28,311 nucleotides of DNA, taken from Porticoccaceae bacterium. GTDB lineage: Bacteria > Pseudomonadota > Gammaproteobacteria > Pseudomonadales > Porticoccaceae. Below the pieces are notes generated by a model. It ran no database searches. It had not been told where the DNA came from and was given only the letters and a program-made list of their open reading frames with translations. A program made the translations under genes and the position numbers. Shown here one piece after another: positions 6,318 through 15,007 of this stretch. The stretch is taken from contig JAFMBU010000007.1 in assembly GCA_017858295.1 (NCBI GenBank), positions 1 through 28,311 on the forward strand, read 5' to 3'. Within the stretch, counting starts at the first letter, position 1. Every line of letters starts with the position of its first letter.

Positions 6318-8148
6318 ATGAGGTGCCAAACTCTTCTATCAGCTCTGCAGCTATGCGCTCTTGCTCGCTACGGGCATTGACCTGCTCACACTGGCCATTG
6401 TTCCAAGACTGATAGCGGGCAATATCGGCATTGCCTATATTGATCAGCGTCTCCCAAGCCAGTAGACACTTTTCAATATGACTGGCATTGGTATCAGCAG
6501 CGATTCCCGCCAATAACGTATCCAGAGTTTCAGTCTCAAATTGCAGCCCCAAAAACTCGTCCCGATCTAGGCGCACATAGGGTTTGGTTTTGCTGTTGTA
6601 GCGCTGCCATTCGAAGTCGAGAGATTTATCCGGAATCCCGGAATGAGCAAAATCACCCCAGACATTGATAAACGTGCGCTCCATCTGATCCCGGGCTTCA
6701 CCCTCTGGATAGATATAAGAGGTCACAGGGCCGTACTTAAAATCACCGGTAACAAAGGAGATATCGGTACCGTGAGCGGCGCCAAAAATAGCCGGAAAGT
6801 CGATAAAGAATGACTTCTCCTGATCGTCCCAATCAAAGCGATAGTTATACAGCCGATCGTAGCCCGCCAGCTCCATAGCACTTAAGGGTTCATCCACACC
6901 GCGAGCCTTCCAGGCCTGAGAGCGCGTTCGCACCCAGAAGTTGTACAGCGTCGGATCTTTAATCGTCACTTTCGGCGGCAGTAGTTTAGTGAAGGGATAG
7001 CTGGTTTGCATAAAGTAGCGATGCAAGGCAAACCACAGAGTGACTTCATCTTTATTAGCACCGGAAATCACCGGGACATTTTTCCCGTACTGGGGGTCAG
7101 CTAGGGCCGCGATCATACCGACCTTGGGAATTACGATGCCATCAGCAGTGGTCAATGGTGAGTAGTCAACTTTCGCCGGCTTGTCATTGTAGAGAGCAAT
7201 AAGCTCTCGAGCATCGATATTTTTAAGCCGTTGGCGAAGCTGGTTAAGCGATAGCTCAGTGTCACTGGCACCTTGCTGAGCCAACAGCTTCTGAGTAATT
7301 TGCCAGCTGCCGCGAGTCACATAGGTGTCAGCGCCATCGAGATTGTAGGCGCTTTCCAAACTGCTGGTGACTGTGTATCCAGACTGAGCAATGGCACCGT
7401 GAAACAAGCCTTTAGACATGGGTGATGCTAGCAGCGCGTAGACATTATGTGCACCGGCAGATTCACCAAAGACGGTCACATTGCCAGCATCACCGCCAAA
7501 GCCCGCTATATTCTCCCGCACCCACTTCAGCGACTGGATAATATCCAAATGACCAAAATTAGACGCCTGATCTACACCACTCTGGGGACCCTGAATCGCC
7601 GGATGTGTAAACCACCCTAGGGCACCCAGGCGATAATTGATCGCCACAACCACAACGCCTTTGCTCGCTGCCAACTTGCTGTAATCGTAATAATCTTTCA
7701 GTCCAGTGGTATTGCTACCGCCGTGAATCCACAGCATCACTGGGTATTGTTTACCGACGAAATCTTTCGGCGCACGTATATCCAAAAACAGGCAGTCCTC
7801 AGAGCCAATCACACCCTCGGCGCCGTCTTCAACACCCGCATAACGACTTGCCTGTTGCACACAGGCCGTATCTTCACGCTCGACAATCAACTGCTCTGGA
7901 GCGACTAGCTCTCGCGGAGCACGCCAACGCAGATCGCCAACTGGAGCCTGGGCATAGGGAATATCAAACCAGCTGACGACCTCAGCACCAATCTTTTCGT
8001 CAGCACTGGCGTTGAGACGCCCCTGGGAAATCCCAGTGGCGGTTTGGATCCTAAATTGGGGAAGGTTTTCCGGTGTCGGCTGTTCTGGAGCAATCAGCCC
8101 GCAGGCACTCAGCATTACCACGGCAGAAATAATCGAAATCAGTTTCAT
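6307..8148 (-). CDS. Type-B carboxylesterase, lipoprotein
   Basis: Alpha/beta-hydrolase cleaving carboxylic esters. Residues 1-16 form a lipoprotein signal with lipobox LSAC (Cys16), so the protein is anchored to a membrane, probably facing the periplasm or the surface. Family signatures: EDCLFLDIRAP (type-B signature 2), the oxyanion WIHGGSNTTG, and the nucleophile elbow GESAGAH with Ser230. Candidate acid and base are Glu in SGANKDEVTLW and His in FGAAHGTD. The 613 residues are somewhat longer than typical bacterial members (about 500-550). The substrate is unknown; such enzymes act on hydrophobic or aromatic esters. No convincing Shine-Dalgarno sequence precedes the ATG. Confidence 0.92.
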   Translation of the reverse strand: MKLISIISAVVMLSACGLIAPEQPTPENLPQFRIQTATGISQGRLNASADEKIGAEVVSWFDIPYAQAPVGDLRWRAPRELVAPEQLIVEREDTACVQQASRYAGVEDGAEGVIGSEDCLFLDIRAPKDFVGKQYPVMLWIHGGSNTTGLKDYYDYSKLAASKGVVVVAINYRLGALGWFTHPAIQGPQSGVDQASNFGHLDIIQSLKWVRENIAGFGGDAGNVTVFGESAGAHNVYALLASPMSKGLFHGAIAQSGYTVTSSLESAYNLDGADTYVTRGSWQITQKLLAQQGASDTELSLNQLRQRLKNIDARELIALYNDKPAKVDYSPLTTADGIVIPKVGMIAALADPQYGKNVPVISGANKDEVTLWFALHRYFMQTSYPFTKLLPPKVTIKDPTLYNFWVRTRSQAWKARGVDEPLSAMELAGYDRLYNYRFDWDDQEKSFFIDFPAIFGAAHGTDISFVTGDFKYGPVTSYIYPEGEARDQMERTFINVWGDFAHSGIPDKSLDFEWQRYNSKTKPYVRLDRDEFLGLQFETETLDTLLAGIAADTNASHIEKCLLAWETLINIGNADIARYQSWNNGQCEQVNARSEQERIAAELIEEFGTSSVL

Positions 8149-8245
8149 AGTGAGAATCTTTTATTATTATTGTATGCACTCCGCCCCTAAGGGCTGCGAT
8201 GCAATTATTAGTTACTCTATCATACGTTTTTACTAACTTAGGCGA

Positions 8246-10081
8246 TCACTCGGCGCCATCTTGTGAGAACTGCAACTCGGCAAGTCGGGCGTAGAGTGGA
8301 CTAGAGGCGATCAGTTGATGATGGGCGCCCTGAGCCACTTTCTTGCCCTGATCCATAACCACGATAGTATCGGCATGGAGAATCGTCGCCAGACGATGGG
8401 CAATAATGACTGTAGTGCGCCCTTTCATCAACTTATCCAGCGCCAACTGCACCTTGTATTCACTCTCTGCATCCAAGGCACTGGTAGCCTCGTCTAAAAG
8501 TAAAATACGCGGATCTTTTAGCAGCGCACGGGCAATGGCAATGCGCTGACGTTGACCGCCGGAAAGACGCACGCCCTGCTCACCCAAATCGCTGTGATAG
8601 CCCTCGGGAAGCTGATTGATAAACTCGTGGGCATGGGCCGCCTCGGCCGCGGCAATCACCTGCGCGTCAGTGGCCTGGCTATTACCGTAGCGAATGTTGT
8701 ACATCACATCACCGCTAAACAAGGTTGGCTGTTGCTGCACCACCGCGATCTGCTCGCGCAGCTGGGTCGGTGTCATCTGACGGATATTAATATCGCCAAA
8801 ACACAGCTCGCCCTGCTGGGGATCATAGAACCGTTGAATCAAATCGAACAGCGTCGACTTACCCGCCCCTGAGGGCCCCACAAGGGCGACAATAGCACCT
8901 TCTTTAATGGTCAGAGAAAAATCATCCAAGGCCGGATGCTCTGGCCGCGACGGGTAACAAAAACGCACATTACGCAGCTCAAGCTGCGCCGGCAACTGAT
9001 CAACACTGGCCAATGGCTGATCTGGCGCCAGTATCTGATTGTCAGCATGGAGCAGTTCCATCAAGCGGTCAGTGGCGCCGGCTGCCCGTTGCAGCTCACC
9101 GTAAACTTCAGACAGGGAGGCAACACCAGTGGCCATCAGAATCGCATAGAAAATAAAGGCACCGAGATCACCGCCACTCATCTTGCCATTAATCACATCA
9201 CTGCCGCCGACCCAGAGCATTCCCGAGAGCGCACCAAATACCAATAAAATAACCACTGCCATCAACACCGCGCGCTGACGCACTCTGGTGCGAGCAATCA
9301 AAAAGGCCCGTTCCACTTCACTGCCAAAAGCGGTCTTCTCCTGCTCTTCATGGGTAAAGCTCTGCACAGTCTTAATATGTTGAATAATTTCCCCGGCATA
9401 ACTACCGACATCGGCAATCGAGTCCTGACTGTCCCGCGACAGCTTGCGCACTTTGCGGCCAAAGATCAGGATCGGCATCAGCACTAGGGGCACAGCCACA
9501 ATAATCATCAGCGACAATTTAAAATTGGTCACCAGCAACATTATTAGGGCACCGGTAAAGCTAATCGCACTGCGCAGGGCAATGGACGCCGAAGAGCCAA
9601 TAATCGACTGTAACAAGGTGGTATCAGAGGTCAGTCGCGACATAATGTCGCCACTGCGGTTGGTCTCAAAGAAAGCCGGATGCAGTGTCACAATATGGTT
9701 GAACACCGCTTTGCGCAGGTCCGCAGTGACCCGCTCACCCAGCCAAGAGATCAGGTAAAAACGCACATAGGTTCCCAGAGCCATCAACACAGAGGCAATA
9801 ACAATAAACATAATCGCTTGATTCAGGTGACTGAGAGACTGCTGGGCAAACCCTTGGTCGATCACCAGACGCAGGCCCTGACCTATGGACAATGTGATGC
9901 CCGCGGTAAATATCAAGGCGGTGAGAAATACCCAAACCTGCAATTTATAGGGTTTAAAAAACTCCACCAGAGAGAGTAGCGTCGACATTTTTTTCGGCGC
10001 TTCGGCTGCAGGCCCTTGCTCAGTTTGCTGCGCTGAGATCAAATCATTACTAAGGTTATCGCTGGATTGGCTGGTTGGCAC
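8246..10081 (-). CDS. ABC transporter, fused permease/ATPase (MsbA/exporter type)
   Basis: Half-transporter exporter, 611 residues, expected to homodimerise in the inner membrane. The N-terminal half (about 35-330) holds six membrane helices and the type-1 ABC transmembrane fold, with ERVTADLRKAVFNHI and SGDIMSRLTSDT coupling regions. The ATPase half has Walker A GPSGAGKST (Lys about 408), Q-loop VVQQQPTLFSG, signature LSGGQRQR, Walker B ILLLDEATSALD and switch His in IIAHRL. It matches the subfamily called lipid A export/MsbA-like or multidrug ABC exporters; the cargo is not determinable. The start is GTG at 10081 and lacks a good ribosome-binding site, so the first ~30 polar residues may not all be translated. 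Confidence 0.93.
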   Translation of the reverse strand: MPTSQSSDNLSNDLISAQQTEQGPAAEAPKKMSTLLSLVEFFKPYKLQVWVFLTALIFTAGITLSIGQGLRLVIDQGFAQQSLSHLNQAIMFIVIASVLMALGTYVRFYLISWLGERVTADLRKAVFNHIVTLHPAFFETNRSGDIMSRLTSDTTLLQSIIGSSASIALRSAISFTGALIMLLVTNFKLSLMIIVAVPLVLMPILIFGRKVRKLSRDSQDSIADVGSYAGEIIQHIKTVQSFTHEEQEKTAFGSEVERAFLIARTRVRQRAVLMAVVILLVFGALSGMLWVGGSDVINGKMSGGDLGAFIFYAILMATGVASLSEVYGELQRAAGATDRLMELLHADNQILAPDQPLASVDQLPAQLELRNVRFCYPSRPEHPALDDFSLTIKEGAIVALVGPSGAGKSTLFDLIQRFYDPQQGELCFGDINIRQMTPTQLREQIAVVQQQPTLFSGDVMYNIRYGNSQATDAQVIAAAEAAHAHEFINQLPEGYHSDLGEQGVRLSGGQRQRIAIARALLKDPRILLLDEATSALDAESEYKVQLALDKLMKGRTTVIIAHRLATILHADTIVVMDQGKKVAQGAHHQLIASSPLYARLAELQFSQDGAE

Positions 10082-10240
10082 AGGGTCACCGCATTGCAGT
10101 TAAGGGGCTAAATAATTAAGCCTAACTTTTAGGCCTGTTATCGACGTGGCAGGATTATGCACTGCTTATTAAAATAGACAAGAGAGAATCACACCCAAGC
10201 CTCTTTTCCGCCCATAGACGCCCGGGCTAAAGGCGCTTTT

Positions 10241-10546
10241 TCAGTAGAGTTGGTTATCCGCCAGTGGCACTTCAAGGGCATTGGAGTCACCCTTTTCCGG
10301 GCCACCAATCATCTCATCATAGGCACTGGTCTGGCGCAGCACAGTGTTCTCCGCGGCAACCTTTTTCAACTGTTTCTGCAGTTCGAGCAATTTGGTCGAG
10401 CGCAATAGCTTGCCGCGGTCATCGCAGACATAGTGCTCTACCCCCTCGATAATCGCTGACACCTGATAGAGACTTAAATCAATGGAGTGATAAATTAATT
10501 TCTCCACCACAAAATATTTATTTAACTTGGACAGCGCTATGGCCAC
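10241..10546 (-). CDS. Small hypothetical protein, possibly DUF6482-like
   Basis: 101 residues, no signal peptide or membrane helix. The core reads DLSLYQVSAIIEGVEHYVCD followed by DRGKLLRSTKLLELQKQLKK, a beta-rich start followed by an amphipathic helix. That layout resembles the small DUF6482 proteins of Pseudomonas and relatives, but I recognise it only by pattern. The tail (about 75-101) is polar and probably disordered. The gene lies upstream of the ABC exporter on the same strand with a 159-bp gap, so co-transcription is possible but unproven. Function is unknown. Confidence 0.7.
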   Translation of the reverse strand: MAIALSKLNKYFVVEKLIYHSIDLSLYQVSAIIEGVEHYVCDDRGKLLRSTKLLELQKQLKKVAAENTVLRQTSAYDEMIGGPEKGDSNALEVPLADNQLY

Positions 10547-10716
10547 AGCAGTTACCTTTTAGTCTATTGTTGGTCTGCAAGTTTTACGAGCGGCAGCCTC
10601 ATTTGGCCTAATGGTCTGGGCTTTTCGCAAACCGCACAGTCATAGACAGGGTTGCGCTTATGCATCTTTTACTAAAGACTAACGCCTCTAAAATTCTCTC
10701 CAGGTCAGAATCATCC

Positions 10717-12795
10717 ATGAAACTCGTTATTTCTGCTTTATCACTAAGTCTGCTACTACCCAGCTTATCCGCCGCACAACAGCTGGCATCAAACCAAGGG
10801 GCTGAGCAGCGCGAAGGCATTATCGAGACAGTGGTTGTCACCGGCCGCCGCAGTGAACAGAACCTCAACCAGCTAATCGGCGCTGCCGGTCAGGTCTCAG
10901 CTGAACAGCTACAACTTATAGGCCATGCCCATATCAATGAGTCCGCCGCCCGTATCCCCGGTGTTTGGCTGAGCCGCGGCAATGGTCAGGAACTGCTCGC
11001 CGCCGTGCGCTCACCGGTGTTTACCGGCGCTGGTAGCTGTGCCGAGATTCTTACCACCGAAGATGGCCTGCCGACTCGCCCCACTGGTATGTGTAATGTT
11101 AACCAGCTCTTTGAAGTCAACAGCGAACAGGCCTCAGGACTCGAAATCTGGCGCGGTCCCGGCACCGTGTTCTATGGTTCCAATGCCATGCACGGCGTCA
11201 TCAACAGTCTCTCCCCCGTTATTCAGCGCAACTATTTATCATTGGAAAGCGGCAGCCACGACTACAACCGCGTCAAACTCGGCTGGCGTCAGCAGCGTGG
11301 CAACCACACTTGGCAAATCGCGGCCAACGGCGTCACCGACAAAGGCTTTAAAGATGACGCCGGTTTTGATCAGCAGAAGCTCTCCCTGAAGCACAGCTGG
11401 AGCGGTTCTGAACTGAACAGCGACACCCATCTGTCTCTGGTCAACCTCAATCAAGAGACCGCCGGCTATATCAAAGTTAAAGATTCCTACAAGGACTCTG
11501 CCGCCTGGAAAGCCAACCCCAACCCAGAGGCCTTTCGCGATGGCCAAGCCATGCGTCTCTCGTCGCGTATCAGTGGCGCCACCAGCGCTGGCGACCAATG
11601 GCAGATAACCCCCTATGTGCGCAAAAGTGAAATGACTTTTTTACAGCACTACCTGCCCGGTCAGCCGGAGGAGAAAAACGGTCAAACCAGCGCCGGCATT
11701 CAGTCTAGCTACCAGACTAGCCTAGCCACTGATGTCAGCTTATGGCTCGGCACAGATGTGGAATGGGCCAGTATGTGGGTGGAAGAATTTCAAGCCAATG
11801 CTCTCGGCGTCGCCAATAATGTGCGCTTTCAGGGCCAGCACTATGACTTTGATGTGGATAGCCAGCAGATCGCCCTCTTCGCCAATCTTGAATGGCAACT
11901 CAGCGATCAGCTGACCACTGAAATGGGACTGCGTTACGAGTACCTCAACTACGACTACCAGAACAATATGCTTTCAGGCACCACCAGAGACGATGGCAGC
12001 GCCTGTAACTCTGCAGATGGCAGCTGTCGTTACTACCGTCCTGACAACCGCTCCGACAGCACCAATAACCTCAACTTCCATCTGGGTGCAGACTACAGCT
12101 TTAGCAACACCCTCTCTGCCTATGCACGCCTGGCAAGCGCCTATCGTGCGCCGCAGATCAATGAAATCTATCGCCTGCAGCGTGAGCAAGTGGTGTCCGA
12201 TATTCAACCCGAGGAGCTAGACAGCATTGAAGTGGGACTGCGTTACCGTCGGGACAGTCTCGCCGCCGAGTTCAATATCTACAGCATGGACAAAGAGCAG
12301 GTCATTATTAAAGACTCCAGCGGCTTTGTGGTCAGCAACGGTGAAACCAGCCACCGAGGCATTGAACTGCAGCTCAGCTATGCCATCAACCCAGCCTGGC
12401 AGATCGCTGCGGCCGGCAACTGGGCCAAGCACCTCTATGAGCAGAACAGTCTGATCAATGGCGCCAGCATTAACGGCAACGACATAGACACAGCACCCCG
12501 CACTCAGGGCAGCGCCCAGCTGCTCTTTACGCCCAGCGAAACACTCAGTGCTGAATTGGAATGGGTCTATCTCGGCGACTACTATCTGGATCCAGCCAAC
12601 GCCCATCAATACGCTGGCCACGATGTGCTCAACCTCAGTGTTCAGCAGCGCTACCAACAATGGGACCTGCGTCTGCGAGTCACCAACCTCACTGATGAGC
12701 GTATCGCAGATCGCGCAGATTTTGGTTTTGGCAGCTATAGATACTTTGTCGGTGAGGGTCGTGGCGTATTGGCTGAGGTGAAGCGCTACTTTTAA
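10717..12795 (+). CDS. TonB-dependent outer-membrane receptor
   Basis: Full-length TBDR of 692 residues from the preferred ATG at 10717, which starts directly on a signal peptide (MKLVISALSLSLLLPSLSAA|Q). An upstream in-frame ATG at 10660 would add 19 residues before the signal and is less likely. A TonB-box-like ETVVVTGRR follows. The plug domain spans roughly residues 50-170 (RIPGVWLSRGNGQE, LEIWRGPGTVFYGSNAMHGV) and the rest is a 22-strand barrel ending in an aromatic residue (LAEVKRYF). Two Cys pairs lie in extracellular-loop-like stretches (SCAEI...MCNV; SACNSADGSC), so disulfides are possible. Substrate is unknown. It ends at a bidirectional terminator shared with the convergent DUF3604 gene. 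Confidence 0.93.
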   Translation: MKLVISALSLSLLLPSLSAAQQLASNQGAEQREGIIETVVVTGRRSEQNLNQLIGAAGQVSAEQLQLIGHAHINESAARIPGVWLSRGNGQELLAAVRSPVFTGAGSCAEILTTEDGLPTRPTGMCNVNQLFEVNSEQASGLEIWRGPGTVFYGSNAMHGVINSLSPVIQRNYLSLESGSHDYNRVKLGWRQQRGNHTWQIAANGVTDKGFKDDAGFDQQKLSLKHSWSGSELNSDTHLSLVNLNQETAGYIKVKDSYKDSAAWKANPNPEAFRDGQAMRLSSRISGATSAGDQWQITPYVRKSEMTFLQHYLPGQPEEKNGQTSAGIQSSYQTSLATDVSLWLGTDVEWASMWVEEFQANALGVANNVRFQGQHYDFDVDSQQIALFANLEWQLSDQLTTEMGLRYEYLNYDYQNNMLSGTTRDDGSACNSADGSCRYYRPDNRSDSTNNLNFHLGADYSFSNTLSAYARLASAYRAPQINEIYRLQREQVVSDIQPEELDSIEVGLRYRRDSLAAEFNIYSMDKEQVIIKDSSGFVVSNGETSHRGIELQLSYAINPAWQIAAAGNWAKHLYEQNSLINGASINGNDIDTAPRTQGSAQLLFTPSETLSAELEWVYLGDYYLDPANAHQYAGHDVLNLSVQQRYQQWDLRLRVTNLTDERIADRADFGFGSYRYFVGEGRGVLAEVKRYF

Positions 12796-12829
12796 GGTTT
12801 AGCCCTTAAGCCTCTAAAAAGTACCACGC

Positions 12830-12872
12830 AAAAAAAACCAGGCCACTCTAATCAGAGGGCCTGGTTTTTTTT
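12830..12872. terminator. Bidirectional intrinsic terminator
   Basis: A run of eight A (12830-12837) plus CCAGGCC (12838-12844) pairs perfectly with GGCCTGG (12858-12864) plus eight T (12865-12872). A further CTCT/AGAG stem in the loop (12846-12849, 12854-12857) closes an AATC tetraloop. U-tracts on both strands serve the convergent receptor (ends 12795) and DUF3604 (ends 12893) genes. Confidence 0.95.
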
Positions 12873-12892
12873 CGCACTAATCGAACTACCAA

Positions 12893-14860
12893 CTAATTGC
12901 TCGGCTCATACCAAATCGGTGAACTGTAAGCCCGATCCTGAGTGGTTTTCTTCACATAGGGTGCCATCTCAACATCAAACTTAGCCGCGTCATAGGCCGT
13001 CCATCGCGGGGATGGCACCTCAAGGGCGCGGACATAATAGAACGCCTTTTGCTCAGCGCTAAACTCCGGATCCTGCCAAAGCGCAGTCAGTTCCGCAGCG
13101 CCGTATTTGTGGCTATAAGTCGCTTTGGCTTCGTCTACAGTGGAGGGAATATCCGCAATATCACCGCTGGCATCCATTGAACGCAGCTCTGGGTTGCTCC
13201 AGGCCACATTAAAGACTTTCTCATGGACTGCGCCATCACTATCCTCCCAGCCTTTAATCACCTGTAAACGATCTAGATTGGCGCCATTGGGATCTTTGGC
13301 GGTCTGCAGCATAAACACCGGAGCGCCAGTGCTGCTCTGCAATAGCGTCGCGCCCATGGGCACGCCTTTGCTATAGCCGATATCCGACATATTGGAGGCT
13401 TGCAGATCGTCTTCAGTAAAGTCCCAGCCGCCAAAGAATCTAACCGTCATGCGACTGCCGGTGGTGGCATAGACCTCTTTGCGCTGAATCGCATCCCAGA
13501 TCCCTTCACGGGTGTTCTCGGTGGCCCAGACTGCGGCATAACCTGAGGCGGCCATCATAAAGCCCGGCACGGTGAATTTTCCTCGCCCACCCACAGCATC
13601 CTTCCAGCGATCTGCCTGAGGTTCCATGCCGGCGCTGTGCTTGCCATAAAAGTTATCCTCGGCGGCGGTGGCCAGTGAGGTGTGTGAATCAGTGGAACCG
13701 ATCATGCCGAATTTGTAGGGGTTGGTGCCCTGAGAAGACTCCAGTGCCAAACCATTTTTCAGTGCTTCACGAGCGTACTCAAAGGGAATCATCTGATCGG
13801 TTTTGGGCACACCGGCAAAATCACCCAGATCCCAGCTTTCATAGTCGGCGAAGCGATCATCTGGCGATAATAGCGGATGAGCTTCGCCGTCACCTTTAAT
13901 CTGAGTGACCTCATAGACAGGCTCCCAGCGTGCTCGGCGAGCGGCATAGTCAGAATCCATCTGGTCGCCAAACTCAAGCTCGGCGGTGGGAAACATCAGG
14001 CCATTGGAGATATTGCCGTTGTGGGCTATGGCTAGAACCTTGCCGCCACTAGTCTCTTCGTACTGCTGCAAAAAGTCCCACAGCACTCTTGGGTCCGAGT
14101 TCTCTTTTGGCGACAGAGGCAAGAGGCTCTGAGCGGTCTCGGCATCGTCTCTATAGATCACTACGCGGTGCAGATTCTGGCCACCCTTCTGGGCGGTAAA
14201 TTCAAAGCCAATCAGCGGGGTAAAGGTGCCCGGCTCATAGTGAGCATCTGCAGTGGCGGTCAGGTAATTCCACGCATTGCCGCGGATAGTTTTGTCTTCC
14301 AGCTCCCGAGGAGTATCTGATCTGGTCTGTGTAGCATCCAACTGGCGTGCATCATCCACCTCACCGGCAAACAGAATCTCAGACCAGGCCTGTAATGTGG
14401 GATTGGCGAGTAATTTTTCATTGCCGGCCTTCAGCGCAATCATCGCGCCTACAGCATCGGTGTGATCTGCCAGCACTAAAAAATCCAAAGGCTCGCGCAG
14501 CTGCGCCGGCTGGCCTTTGGTAGCCATGACTTTTTCACCCTTGGCAAAACGGTAGGCATCATCTGGGCCCAGAGTGTTACCAAAGATAAAGGCGTCCATA
14601 GAGAAGTTGGAGTGCAGATGGGTATCGCCCCAGAACACTTGCTTTTGAAGAGGCTGATCTGCCACAGGCGAATAATGCGGGTCCTGGTTGCGTATTTGCA
14701 CCGCGGCTACATAGCCGGTTTTTTCCGCTTTGGCCTGCAGTGTTGGGTTAGTATCCCTCGCTTCAGTAATGCCGCTGACGCCTGACTGTTGATTAAACAA
14801 CCAGCCGCCATAAAACGCGATGGCAACCAACGCAAGCATAAGAGTGTTTTTAAATTTCAC
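12893..14860 (-). CDS. DUF3604-family protein, PHP-like metal site, exported
   Basis: 655 residues with an N-terminal signal/anchor helix (about residues 4-22, LMLALVAIAFYGGWLF), so periplasmic or membrane-tethered. The core belongs to DUF3604, which resembles PHP-type metallo-phosphoesterases: WGDTHLHSNFS (H81, H83), LADHTD (D132, H133, D135), IAHNGN and GSTDSHT supply likely metal ligands. The activity of the family is not established; members are frequent in marine bacteria, often beside TonB-dependent receptors. Here the receptor at 10717-12795 is convergent and shares a terminator, so a functional link is possible but the two are not an operon. Length is typical. Confidence 0.9.
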   Translation of the reverse strand: MKFKNTLMLALVAIAFYGGWLFNQQSGVSGITEARDTNPTLQAKAEKTGYVAAVQIRNQDPHYSPVADQPLQKQVFWGDTHLHSNFSMDAFIFGNTLGPDDAYRFAKGEKVMATKGQPAQLREPLDFLVLADHTDAVGAMIALKAGNEKLLANPTLQAWSEILFAGEVDDARQLDATQTRSDTPRELEDKTIRGNAWNYLTATADAHYEPGTFTPLIGFEFTAQKGGQNLHRVVIYRDDAETAQSLLPLSPKENSDPRVLWDFLQQYEETSGGKVLAIAHNGNISNGLMFPTAELEFGDQMDSDYAARRARWEPVYEVTQIKGDGEAHPLLSPDDRFADYESWDLGDFAGVPKTDQMIPFEYAREALKNGLALESSQGTNPYKFGMIGSTDSHTSLATAAEDNFYGKHSAGMEPQADRWKDAVGGRGKFTVPGFMMAASGYAAVWATENTREGIWDAIQRKEVYATTGSRMTVRFFGGWDFTEDDLQASNMSDIGYSKGVPMGATLLQSSTGAPVFMLQTAKDPNGANLDRLQVIKGWEDSDGAVHEKVFNVAWSNPELRSMDASGDIADIPSTVDEAKATYSHKYGAAELTALWQDPEFSAEQKAFYYVRALEVPSPRWTAYDAAKFDVEMAPYVKKTTQDRAYSSPIWYEPSN

Positions 14861-14964
14861 CTGGACTTTCCCCTGTTGTTTTTATTATCGAGAGCGATAT
14901 TACCACTAAAAAACAATTTCGTTAGCGTCCAAAGCAGACAGTATATTCATGCTAATATCGCGTT

Positions 14965-14993
14965 TTGACAGCACCACTAATAATGACTAATAC
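14965..14993 (+). promoter_or_regulatory. Candidate sigma70 promoter for the FAD oxidoreductase
   Basis: TTGACA (14965-14970) and TAATAC (14988-14993) are separated by 17 bases. The -35 is perfect; the -10 matches TATAAT only partly. Transcription would begin around 15000, giving a leader of roughly 8 bases before the ATG at 15008. No Shine-Dalgarno sequence is seen upstream of that ATG, so a near-leaderless mRNA is implied if this is the real promoter. Confidence 0.4.
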
Positions 14994-15007
14994 GGCTCAA
15001 AATCCCT

